Origin: Bacillota bacterium
GTDB taxonomy: Bacteria; Bacillota_A; Clostridia; Peptostreptococcales; Anaerovoracaceae
Direction: 5' to 3'
Length of the DNA: 8,560 nt
NCBI GenBank assembly: GCA_017556895.1
Contig: JAFYLX010000012.1
Span: 1 to 8,560, forward strand
Shown here: positions 1 through 6,270 of the stretch, one piece after another
Position numbering within the stretch: the first letter of the stretch is position 1
Layout of the letters: each line of letters opens with the position of its first letter
Notes under the pieces: generated by a model
The model's input: the letters and a program-made list of their open reading frames with translations, nothing else
Told to the model about the DNA's origin: nothing
Databases searched by the model: none
Translations under genes and position numbers: made by a program

Positions 1-579
1 GAATTCTGTGCATTATGGTTACTTGGCGCTGTATTAATCGCTATCGTAAACAAGATGCCAGAAAAGGTATTCGTTAAGACTTTCGCAGGTGGTGCTGCTG
101 ACTTAATGTCCGTTATCCTTGTATTATCCGTTTCCAGAGGTATTGGCGTATTCATGGGTGACAAGTACTCTGGTATGTCCATCACATTCATCTACTGGTT
201 ACAGGATTTATTAACAGGTGTTCCTCTATGGGCATTCGTAGTTGCTGCAATCGCTGTATACTTAATGATTGCTCTATTCTTACAGTCAACATCCGGTGTT
301 GCTGGTATCACAATGCCAATCTTTGGTGCGATCGCATTAGCATTATTCTCATCCACAGCTGCTGGTGGTATTGCTGGTCAGGTATTACTAATCTCCGCAT
401 TCACTTGTGGTGTAAACTTCATCTGCGGTATCTACCCAGAAGCAACAAACATGGCTATGTGTGAAATGACAGGTACATCCTACCCTACATACTTAAAGAC
501 TATGTTAAAGACATTAATTCCTATGTTAGTAGTAGCTGCTATCATCATCTCCGTAGCTCCATACATTGGTTTAGTATAA
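1..579 (+). CDS. YfcC/DcuC-family membrane transporter, 3' part only
   Basis: This is the C-terminal 192 residues of an integral membrane carrier; the reading frame is open from base 1, so the true start lies outside the window. The glycine-rich stretch FAGGAADLMSV followed by SRGIG, and the STSGVAGITMPIFG segment, match the C-terminal half of YfcC-like proteins of the C4-dicarboxylate anaerobic carrier (DcuC) superfamily. Family members are usually about 450-500 residues, so roughly 40% is visible. About six hydrophobic segments can be seen, the last running almost to the C-terminus. The substrate cannot be read from sequence: relatives are annotated as dicarboxylate, basic amino acid or short peptide carriers. 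The gene ends in tandem in-frame stops (TAA TAG, 577-582) and an intrinsic terminator follows 22 bases later. Codon choice is strikingly biased: all 7 Tyr codons are TAC and 10 of 11 Phe codons are TTC. This is unlike the mixed usage in the next gene and suggests high expression. Confidence 0.85.
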   Translation, partial: EFCALWLLGAVLIAIVNKMPEKVFVKTFAGGAADLMSVILVLSVSRGIGVFMGDKYSGMSITFIYWLQDLLTGVPLWAFVVAAIAVYLMIALFLQSTSGVAGITMPIFGAIALALFSSTAAGGIAGQVLLISAFTCGVNFICGIYPEATNMAMCEMTGTSYPTYLKTMLKTLIPMLVVAAIIISVAPYIGLV

Positions 580-601
580 TAGCTAACAATTACAAAAATA
601 T

Positions 602-631
602 GAGGTTCGTTTAATACGAACCTCTTTTTTT
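602..631 (+). terminator. Intrinsic terminator after the transporter gene
   Basis: A perfect 9-bp inverted repeat, GAGGTTCGT (602-610) and ACGAACCTC (616-624), encloses a 5-base loop. It is followed by seven T (625-631), then A and five more T. It ends the transporter transcript and separates it from the promoter at 662. An A-rich stretch just 5' of the stem could extend the pairing, and might give weaker termination on the other strand, but no minus-strand gene needs it. Confidence 0.95.
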
Positions 632-661
632 ATTTTTGGGAGGACTTTGTGCCCTAAAACG

Positions 662-690
662 TTGGAAAATACATATTTATATGTTATAAT
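662..690 (+). promoter_or_regulatory. Sigma-A-type promoter for the mtaD-rqcP unit
   Basis: The -35 box is TTGGAA (662-667, 4 of 6 consensus bases). A 17-base spacer leads to a perfect TATAAT -10 (685-690). An upstream TG at 682-683 makes it an extended -10, which can offset the weaker -35. Transcription would begin near 697, giving a leader of about 33 nt, too short for a riboswitch or T-box. A purine-rich AAGAAAGGGAAG (712-723) serves as ribosome binding site for the ATG at 730. Confidence 0.85.
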
Positions 691-729
691 AAACTGTTAA
701 AATATGCTTTTAAGAAAGGGAAGATTATC

Positions 730-2016
730 ATGCTATTTAAGAAAATTACGATTTTAGACGAGAATTTAGAGATTAGACATAATATGCACGTTGTTACTGA
801 AGGTGATAGAATCAAATATATCGGAGAAGATAGACCAGAAGGTTATTTCGACAGAGAATATGATGGTAAAGGCAGACTATTAATGCCTGGTTTCTATAAT
901 GCTCATGCACATTCACCAATGTCACTTATGAGAGGATATGGCGAAAATCTTGCATTATCCGATTGGCTAAATACTAAAATTTTCCCATTTGAAGATAAAT
1001 TAGATGGCAATGCTGTTTACTGGGGAACAATGCTTTCTTATGCTGAATCCTTAAGATTTGGTATCGTTTCCTCCAGTGATATGTACTATTTCATGGATGA
1101 AATGGTTAAGGCCACAGCTGACAGTGGCATCAAAGGAAACCTTTCTAGATCTATAGTTCATTTTAGCGACAGCGATCCGTGGGAACTTCCTTCAATGCAC
1201 GAAATGAAACGTACTTTTGAAGAATATCATAATACTTGTGATGGAAGAATAAAGATGGATATGAGTATCCATGCTGAATATACATCAAACCCAATCGCTG
1301 TTACTGCAGTGGCGGATTATGCAAAATCAGTTGGAGCAAACATGCAGGTTCACGTTTCTGAATCCAAGAGTGAACACGAAGAATGTAAAGGAAGACACGG
1401 AAAAACTCCTACAAAGTATTTCCTAGACTTAGGCCTTCTAGATGTTCCTACTACTTGCGCACATTGCATTTGGCTTGAAGATGAAGACTTTGATATCTTA
1501 AAAGAAAAAGGTGCGACAATCGCAGCAAATCCTATCAGTAATCTAAAGTTAGCTAGTGGCGTAAGTAATGTTCCAAAGATGTTAGAAAAAGGACTTAATG
1601 TTGCTATTGGTACAGACAGTACTGCAAGCAACAACAGCTTAAACTTTGTAGAAGAAATGAAAGTGTTCGCTACGGCATCAAAGATGTACTATGGAGATCC
1701 TAAGGCTGTTTCTCCAACACAGACACTATATGCTGCAACTAGAGCAGGGGCACTAAGCCAGGGAAGACTTGATTGCGGTATTTTAAAAGAAGGTGCTAAG
1801 GCAGACTTAATCGTTATGGACATAAGTGGTGTACATATGCACCCAATCCATGATTTAAAGAATAACCTAGTTTATTCTGCATCAGGATCAGACGTTAAGA
1901 TGACAATGGTAGATGGTAAGGTTTTATATGAAGATGGAAACTTTATTACTATCGATATCGAAAGAACAATTTACGAAGCAGAAAAGGCTACAAAAAACAT
2001 TTTAGCTCAGTTATAA
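730..2016 (+). CDS. mtaD: MtaD-like adenosine-nucleoside deaminase (MTA/SAH deaminase family)
   Basis: A 428-residue cytosolic amidohydrolase. By family it is predicted to deaminate S-adenosylhomocysteine, methylthioadenosine or a related adenosine (such as 5'-deoxyadenosine) to the inosine form, a route by which bacteria handle SAM by-products. The TIM-barrel metal site is complete: HxH at H59/H61, H208 with E211 in VHVSE, H245 in CAHC, and D296 in IGTDS. H181 in the SIHAEYTS segment and the W79/E88 pair also match substrate-site positions of the Thermotoga MtaD enzyme as I remember them. R140 aligns with one of its two substrate arginines; I see no arginine at the expected place of the second, so the exact substrate is open. 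Length is normal for the family. The start is fixed by a purine-rich ribosome binding site 7 bases upstream. It is the first gene after the promoter at 662-690 and is followed after 14 bases by the flippase gene. Guanine or 8-oxoguanine deaminase is a less likely alternative. Confidence 0.82.
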   Translation: MLFKKITILDENLEIRHNMHVVTEGDRIKYIGEDRPEGYFDREYDGKGRLLMPGFYNAHAHSPMSLMRGYGENLALSDWLNTKIFPFEDKLDGNAVYWGTMLSYAESLRFGIVSSSDMYYFMDEMVKATADSGIKGNLSRSIVHFSDSDPWELPSMHEMKRTFEEYHNTCDGRIKMDMSIHAEYTSNPIAVTAVADYAKSVGANMQVHVSESKSEHEECKGRHGKTPTKYFLDLGLLDVPTTCAHCIWLEDEDFDILKEKGATIAANPISNLKLASGVSNVPKMLEKGLNVAIGTDSTASNNSLNFVEEMKVFATASKMYYGDPKAVSPTQTLYAATRAGALSQGRLDCGILKEGAKADLIVMDISGVHMHPIHDLKNNLVYSASGSDVKMTMVDGKVLYEDGNFITIDIERTIYEAEKATKNILAQL

Positions 2017-2030
2017 AGAAAGGACATTAG

Positions 2031-3647
2031 ATGTCAGGTAATAAAATTTTAAAGGGGACTGCTATCCTAGCGGTAGCAGGAATATTGGTTAAAGTGCTAG
2101 GAGCTATCTTCAAAATCCCACTAAATGCATTGATTGGGGTTGAAGGATTGGCATATTACAGTTATGCCTACCCGTTATATTCATTGTTGTTAGTTATAGC
2201 AACAGCGGGCTTACCTGTAGCAATTTCAAGATTAGTATCCGAAAAAATCGCGGTAAACGATTACAAGAGTGCACAGCGAGTATTTAGAATATCAAGATGG
2301 CTTATGTTTGGAGTGGGACTTGTATCATTCCTAATCTGCTTCTTTGGTGCGGAATTGATGGCAGAGCATGTGTATAAGGACCCGGGTGCAGTTTGGCCGA
2401 TTAAGGCTATTGCTCCAGCATTAATCTTTGTTCCTGTAATGTCCTCATATAGAGGGTATTTCCAGGGCAGACAGAATATGAATCCTACAGCAATTTCTCA
2501 GTTTGTTGAACAGGTAGTTAGAGTAGGCGTTGGACTATTAGCAACAGTGTTGCTTCTTGATATGGGTCTTGATGCGGCAGCTGCAGGTGCAACTTTTGGT
2601 GCAACTATGGGTGCTGTAGGTGGTCTTATCGTTATTGCACTTATTTATAAGCTTAATGGCAAAGCTATAACATATCACGTTAAGCATAGTATTAAGGTAG
2701 ATAATCGTGAAACTACCGGTCAGATTATAAAACAAATTTTAGCTATTGCGGTTCCAATCACTATCGGAGCATCCATAGCCCCGCTTATGACTTTTGCTGA
2801 CAGTGCAATAGTTGTAAGAAGACTTTTGGATGCAGGGTTTGAACTTGGTCAGGCTAGAGATTTGTTCGGTGAATTAAGTGGTTACTGTACTACTATGATA
2901 GGTTTTCCACAGGTAATCACTCAAGGTATTGCGGTTGCGATGGTTCCGGCTGTTGCGGCGGCATTTAAGCTTAAGAACAAACTAGAACTTACAGACAGCA
3001 TTAATATGGGTATGAGAATCAGTATGATAGTTGGCATGCCTTGTGCTGTTGGCATTATGGTACTTGCTGAGCCTATTTTAGTATTTATCTTTGGTAGAGA
3101 TGAAGAAACTATTGCAGCAGCGATTCATGCGGCACCTACACTTCAAATTATGTGTGCTGGTGTGGTACTTATGGCACTTCTATCAACTACAAACGGAATC
3201 CTTCAGGGGATTAATAAGCAGCTTCTTCCTGTGAAGAATGAGGCGATAAGTGCAGTATTTAAGATTGTAATCACATACGTGCTGGTTGCGATTCCATCAC
3301 TGAACATCATGGGTGCGGCGATTGGTTCTGTAGTTGCCTATGGAGTAGCTTTTGCACTAAACATGATGGATTTACACAAGCATGCACAGGTTAAGATGGA
3401 CATTACTTTAGTGTTTGTTAAACCGATAGTGGCTTCTATGTTGATGGGTGCAGCAGCATTTGCATCATTTAAGCTCCTGCTAATGCATATAGAAAGCCAG
3501 ACATTGGCAATGTTCGGCTCGATTATGGTTGGCGTAATTGCTTATGCTGTATTAATCTTTGCAATTAAGGTTATTACTAAAGAAGAAGTAGTAATGTTGC
3601 CTATGGGTACGAAGCTAATCAAGATTGTGGATAAATTTGTAAAATAG
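2031..3647 (+). CDS. SpoVB/MurJ-like polysaccharide-lipid flippase (MOP superfamily)
   Basis: A 538-residue polytopic membrane protein of the MviN/MATE-like MOP superfamily, closest in look to SpoVB/YtgP of Firmicutes. These proteins move undecaprenyl-linked cell-wall precursors such as lipid II across the cytoplasmic membrane. The N-terminus carries the family opening (KGTAILAVAGILVKVLGAIF, residues 8-27). A diagnostic segment SSYRGYFQGRQNMNPTAISQ lies at 138-157, and NGILQGINKQ sits at 388-397 in the second half. Hydrophobic segments run the whole length, consistent with about 14 helices, and the basic C-terminal tail after KEEVVMLP (517-524) also fits. The ribosome binding site AAAGAAAGGA overlaps the end of the upstream gene. 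Its place directly before mazG matches the spoVB-yabN order of Bacillus and Clostridia. Whether it works in spore cortex synthesis or in vegetative wall synthesis cannot be told from sequence; the missing yabP/yabQ downstream favours a vegetative role. No frameshift is seen. Confidence 0.85.
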   Translation: MSGNKILKGTAILAVAGILVKVLGAIFKIPLNALIGVEGLAYYSYAYPLYSLLLVIATAGLPVAISRLVSEKIAVNDYKSAQRVFRISRWLMFGVGLVSFLICFFGAELMAEHVYKDPGAVWPIKAIAPALIFVPVMSSYRGYFQGRQNMNPTAISQFVEQVVRVGVGLLATVLLLDMGLDAAAAGATFGATMGAVGGLIVIALIYKLNGKAITYHVKHSIKVDNRETTGQIIKQILAIAVPITIGASIAPLMTFADSAIVVRRLLDAGFELGQARDLFGELSGYCTTMIGFPQVITQGIAVAMVPAVAAAFKLKNKLELTDSINMGMRISMIVGMPCAVGIMVLAEPILVFIFGRDEETIAAAIHAAPTLQIMCAGVVLMALLSTTNGILQGINKQLLPVKNEAISAVFKIVITYVLVAIPSLNIMGAAIGSVVAYGVAFALNMMDLHKHAQVKMDITLVFVKPIVASMLMGAAAFASFKLLLMHIESQTLAMFGSIMVGVIAYAVLIFAIKVITKEEVVMLPMGTKLIKIVDKFVK

Positions 3648-3657
3648 GTAGATTTAT

Positions 3658-4500
3658 ATGAAAAAAGAATATGAGCATTTAATTGAATCGGCGACTAACT
3701 CTGAAGAAGCTATAACTCGTTTAAAGGATATAATAGCTATTCTTAGAGTAGAATGTCCATGGGATAAGAAGCAGACTCATGAGACATTAAGGTCTTGTAT
3801 GATAGAAGAAGCTTACGAAGTTGTTGAAGCAATTAATATAAATAATGATGAAAATCTTGAAGAAGAACTAGGTGATGTTATCCTTCAAGTAGTTTTCCAC
3901 TCTAATCTAGCAGAGGAGTCAGGCAAGTTTAATCTAACGGATGTGATCAATAAAGAGTGTGAAAAAATGATAAGAAGACACCCTCACGTTTTTTTGGATA
4001 AAAACGCAAATAATGGTGTAAATTCTATTGACAAAGTCCTTGAAAAATGGGAGAATATCAAGGCGGCCGAGAAGAAGGAAACTTCTGCCACTAGCCGCAT
4101 GGACAGTGTCCCAAAGGCACTTCCGGCTCTAACAAGAGCAACAAAAATTCAAAAGAGGGCAGCTGAAGTTGGCTTCGATTGGGATGACATTTCTGGAGCT
4201 TTAAACAAGATTAAAGAAGAAACAGATGAGGTCATTGAAGCTAGCAAAGAAAATAGCGCAGCGGATCATGTAGCAGAGGAACTTGGAGACTTGCTTTTCT
4301 CTGTGGTAAATGCGGCGAGATTTTTAAAGGTTGATCCAGAAGAAGCTTTAAACTCCGCGACTAGGAAGTTTGTTAGACGTTTCTCTTATGTGGAACAGCA
4401 AAGTTTGGCTTGCGGCAAACAGCTAGAAAACATGAGCTTAGAAGAGATGGACGAGTTGTGGGATGAAGCCAAAAGGCTTGAAAAAAATATAAAGAAGTAA
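3658..4500 (+). CDS. mazG: MazG nucleoside triphosphate pyrophosphohydrolase
   Basis: A 280-residue cytosolic house-cleaning enzyme that hydrolyses (d)NTPs, including aberrant ones, to the monophosphate and pyrophosphate. It has two tandem MazG domains. The first opens with CPWDKKQTHETL (33-44) and carries the metal-binding set E50, E51, E54, E70 and D73, followed by RRHPHVF (106-112). The second carries E187, E188, E191, E208 and D211 and then RKFVRRF (236-242). Both acidic EExxE...ExxD sets are intact, so neither domain looks degenerate. Length is close to the E. coli enzyme (about 263). The Bacillus homologue YabN has an extra N-terminal methylase-like domain that is absent here. The gene starts 10 bases after the flippase stop. 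Its only Shine-Dalgarno-like sequence is a weak AGGT overlapping that stop codon, so translation may depend partly on coupling. It sits in the conserved spoVB-mazG-hup-rqcP order. Confidence 0.94.
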   Translation: MKKEYEHLIESATNSEEAITRLKDIIAILRVECPWDKKQTHETLRSCMIEEAYEVVEAININNDENLEEELGDVILQVVFHSNLAEESGKFNLTDVINKECEKMIRRHPHVFLDKNANNGVNSIDKVLEKWENIKAAEKKETSATSRMDSVPKALPALTRATKIQKRAAEVGFDWDDISGALNKIKEETDEVIEASKENSAADHVAEELGDLLFSVVNAARFLKVDPEEALNSATRKFVRRFSYVEQQSLACGKQLENMSLEEMDELWDEAKRLEKNIKK

Positions 4501-4520
4501 AAGTAACTTTTGACTTATTT

Positions 4521-4527
4521 AAGGAGG
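4521..4527 (+). promoter_or_regulatory. Strong ribosome binding site of the HU gene
   Basis: AAGGAGG, a full match to the anti-Shine-Dalgarno sequence, lies 7 bases before the HU start codon. It is the strongest site in this transcription unit and fits the abundance of HU. Neighbouring mazG and rqcP have poor sites, so relative protein output is probably set at translation. Confidence 0.85.
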
Positions 4528-4534
4528 AAACAAG

Positions 4535-4813
4535 ATGAACAAGGCTGAATTAGTGGCTGCAGTAGCAGAAAAGACTAATTTTACAAAGAAAGATGCGGAA
4601 TTAGCAATCAACGCATTCGTTGCAAGTGTTGAAGAAGCTTTAGTAAAGGGCGAAAAAGTACAGTTAATCGGATTCGGTACTTTCGAAACAAGAGAAAGAA
4701 AAGCTAGACAGGGCAGAAACCCTAGAAAGCCTGAAGAAGTAATCGAAATCGAAGCTTCAAAAGCTCCAGTATTCAAGGCTGGTAAGGCTTTAAAGGACGC
4801 TGTAAACAAATAA
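4535..4813 (+). CDS. hup: HU-family nucleoid DNA-binding protein
   Basis: A 92-residue HU protein, the small basic dimer that bends and compacts DNA non-specifically in the nucleoid. The N-terminal helical dimerisation half ([20 protein letters not shown]) is followed by the family's GFGTF turn (46-50). The beta-arm signature [13 protein letters not shown] (60-72) contains the proline (P63) that wedges between base pairs. The C-terminus, [15 protein letters not shown], is standard. Length is typical (about 90) and there is no extra tail. HU rather than IHF is expected because Firmicutes generally lack IHF. Codons are fairly biased (4 of 5 Phe codons are TTC), as for a highly expressed gene. 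It lies 34 bases after mazG and 13 bases before rqcP, a linkage seen in clostridia. An own promoter within the end of mazG is possible, but I could not find a convincing one. Confidence 0.97.
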   Translation: MNKAELVAAVAEKTNFTKKDAELAINAFVASVEEALVKGEKVQLIGFGTFETRERKARQGRNPRKPEEVIEIEASKAPVFKAGKALKDAVNK

Positions 4814-4826
4814 GCCATAAAGTTTT

Positions 4827-5066
4827 ATGAGAATAGATAAGTTCTTAAAAAATTCTAGACTCATTAAGCGTCGCACGGTTGCTAAGGATGCTTGTGACCA
4901 AGGCCGAGTATTTGTTAACGACAAAGTGGCTAAGGCAGGTACAGAAGTTAAAGTAGGCGACACTATTAGAATTGAATTCGGCAACAGTTCAATAGCTGCA
5001 AAGGTATTGAATTTATCCGAATCATGTAAAAAAGAAGACGCGGCAACAATGTATGAAATGATATAA
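4827..5066 (+). CDS. rqcP: RqcP (YabO), S4-domain ribosome quality control protein
   Basis: A 79-residue S4 RNA-binding domain protein that matches Bacillus RqcP/YabO closely along its length. The opening MRIDKFLKNSRLIKRRTVAK includes the arginines R2 and R16, reported to matter for 50S binding, and the end KKEDAATMYEMI matches the Bacillus KKEEAANMY segment. In Bacillus, RqcP binds obstructed 50S subunits and works with RqcH to add alanine tails to stalled nascent chains. It could also be called an Hsp15-like S4 protein, but size and context favour RqcP. The start lies 13 bases after the HU stop, and no Shine-Dalgarno sequence is visible between them (CCATAAAGTTTT). Translation may therefore rely on coupling to HU. 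It is the last gene of its unit: a terminator begins 6 bases after its stop. In Bacillus the next genes would be yabP, yabQ and divIC; none are present here. Confidence 0.93.
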   Translation: MRIDKFLKNSRLIKRRTVAKDACDQGRVFVNDKVAKAGTEVKVGDTIRIEFGNSSIAAKVLNLSESCKKEDAATMYEMI

Positions 5067-5071
5067 ATAAG

Positions 5072-5103
5072 ACACCATTCGGTAATTCGGGTGGTGTTTT
5101 TTT
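5072..5103 (+). terminator. Intrinsic terminator after rqcP
   Basis: ACACCA (5072-5077) pairs with TGGTGT (5092-5097). The stem can be extended inward by two U-G wobbles and a C-G pair around the loop GGTAATTC (5081-5088). Seven T (5097-5103) follow, then GTTT. It closes the mtaD-rqcP unit just 2-3 bases before the -35 box of the next promoter. Confidence 0.9.
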
Positions 5104-5105
5104 GT

Positions 5106-5134
5106 TTGACTAAAGTATTACAGCACCGTATAAT
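5106..5134 (+). promoter_or_regulatory. Sigma-A-type promoter of the aromatic amino acid unit
   Basis: TTGACT (5106-5111, 5 of 6 consensus bases), a 17-base spacer and a perfect TATAAT (5129-5134) make this the best promoter in the window. Transcription should start near 5141, leaving a leader of about 28 nt before pheA. That is too short for a T-box or a leader-peptide attenuator, so if the unit responds to phenylalanine it is more likely through enzyme feedback or a repressor than through attenuation. Confidence 0.9.
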
Positions 5135-5158
5135 TTTGATATATGTAAAATAATATTT

Positions 5159-5164
5159 GGAGAG
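5159..5164 (+). promoter_or_regulatory. Ribosome binding site that decides the pheA start
   Basis: GGAGAG lies 4 bases before the ATG at 5169. The frame also has an in-frame TTG at 5157, but that codon overlaps this site and has no ribosome binding site of its own, so ATG 5169 is chosen. Confidence 0.8.
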
Positions 5165-5168
5165 AAAA

Positions 5169-6269
5169 ATGGCAGACTTAAAAGATATTAGAATAAAGAT
5201 TACAGATACTGATAATAAGATGGCTGAACTCTTTAAGGAGAGAATGGCGCTAGTTGAACAGGTGGCCCAGTATAAGAAGGAAAGGGGTCTTCCTATTTTA
5301 GATCCTGAAAGAGAATCTGAAGTTCTTCTAAAAGGTGCAGCTAGAATTGAAGATATAGATTTAAAGTCTTATTATGTAAGCTTTCTTAAGAGTACCATGG
5401 AAATATCTAGGAGATATCAGAGTAGCATCTTAGAAGGATTGCGTGTTGCTTACTGCGGGACTGAAGGCGCTTTTGCACATATTGCAGCAAGCAAGATTTT
5501 TCCGTCTGCCCAAAAGGTTGCTTTCACAAGCTTCAAAAAAGCATATGATGCAGTAGAAAATGGAGAATGTGATTGTGCCGTATTGCCAGTAGAAAACAGC
5601 TTCGCAGGAGATGTCGGTCAGGTTAATGACTTGATGTTTTCTGGCAATCTTTATGTTAATGGCATGTATGATCTTCCGATTACACATGACCTGCTTGGTA
5701 TTAGTGGTGCGAATATAAAAGACATTAAAACTGTGGTAAGCCATCCACAGGCACTATCTCAGTGCAGTTCATTTATCAAAGGGAATGAGCTTGAAGAAAT
5801 AGAGTATTCAAATACTGCTCTTGCTGCAGAATATGTTAGAAATGCTAATGACAAGAGTATAGCTGCGGTAGCGAGTGCAGAGTCTGCTAAACTTTTTGGT
5901 CTTAATGTAATTGCTAGAAGCATTAATGACGATAGATCTAATACAACACGTTTTGCTGTTTTCTCTAGAACGGAAAACCGTAAGGAAAATTCTAATCCTC
6001 ATCAGTATTTTTCCTTACTATTTACTGCTAGAAACGAAGCAGGAGCGCTTGCTCAGGCCTTAACTATCATAGGTAATCATGGTTACAATATGAGAACTTT
6101 ACGCTCAAGACCTATGAAAGAATTGCTATGGCAGTATTACTTCTATGTGGAAGCTGAAGGAGATATTCATAGCGAAGAAGGTAAGCAGTGTCTTGAAGAA
6201 CTAAAGGCTTGCTGTGACAAGATTAAGGTAGTAGGTTCATATAACAACCTATATAGCCAGGAGGTCTAA
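5169..6269 (+). CDS. pheA: Bifunctional chorismate mutase / prephenate dehydratase
   Basis: A 366-residue cytosolic enzyme that converts chorismate to prephenate and then to phenylpyruvate, the branch to phenylalanine. Residues 1-85 form an AroQ-type chorismate mutase whose active-site set aligns with the E. coli P-protein: R8, R25, K36, D45, R48, E49 and a glutamine near Q84. The dehydratase domain starts at VAYCGTEGAFAH (93-104), with PVENS (140-144), SHPQALSQC (191-199) and the catalytic TRF at 260-262. A C-terminal ACT domain runs from about 279, with GALAQAL (292-298) for phenylalanine sensing. Its usual ESRP motif reads RSRP (312-315); the change E to R may alter feedback but I believe it also occurs in clostridial relatives. 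Length is normal for the fused P-protein (E. coli about 386). An upstream in-frame TTG at 5157 would add 4 residues but is rejected because it overlaps the ribosome binding site. The gene heads the aromatic unit and ends one base before aroB. Confidence 0.95.
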   Translation: MADLKDIRIKITDTDNKMAELFKERMALVEQVAQYKKERGLPILDPERESEVLLKGAARIEDIDLKSYYVSFLKSTMEISRRYQSSILEGLRVAYCGTEGAFAHIAASKIFPSAQKVAFTSFKKAYDAVENGECDCAVLPVENSFAGDVGQVNDLMFSGNLYVNGMYDLPITHDLLGISGANIKDIKTVVSHPQALSQCSSFIKGNELEEIEYSNTALAAEYVRNANDKSIAAVASAESAKLFGLNVIARSINDDRSNTTRFAVFSRTENRKENSNPHQYFSLLFTARNEAGALAQALTIIGNHGYNMRTLRSRPMKELLWQYYFYVEAEGDIHSEEGKQCLEELKACCDKIKVVGSYNNLYSQEV

Positions 6270-6270
6270 G

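Noticed and set aside
1..6. The window begins exactly with GAATTC, which could hint at a cloning junction.
   Set aside because: The same hexamer also occurs at 4974 and 7892 within genes, and the transporter frame reads through it normally, so chance is enough.
228..464. A 78-codon frame inside the transporter gene.
   Set aside because: It is a shadow of the transporter frame, with a Cys/Trp-rich composition untypical of real proteins.
638..656. GGGAGGA followed by a GTG codon between the terminator and the promoter, like the start of a small gene.
   Set aside because: The frame is GTG CCC TAA, two codons only, and it lies upstream of the likely transcription start.
4499..4511. Short palindrome AAAAGT-A-ACTTTT just after the mazG stop.
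   Set aside because: One-base loop, A/T-only ends and no following T-run; too weak to be a terminator or a convincing operator.
4478..4514. TTGAAA (4478) and TTGACT (4509) as possible -35 boxes for a separate HU promoter.
   Set aside because: Neither has a recognisable -10 at 16-18 bases; for the second, the -10 would fall on the HU start codon.
4519..4818. A 99-codon open frame on the minus strand over the HU gene.
   Set aside because: It mirrors the HU gene almost exactly, has no ribosome binding site or family resemblance, and arises from the codon pattern of HU.
5157..5168. TTG start giving PheA four extra residues.
   Set aside because: The TTG overlaps the GGAGAG ribosome binding site of the ATG at 5169 and has no site of its own.
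5141..5168. Possible T-box or attenuator in front of pheA.
   Set aside because: Only about 28 nt separate the predicted transcription start from the start codon, and the hairpin upstream belongs to the previous unit.
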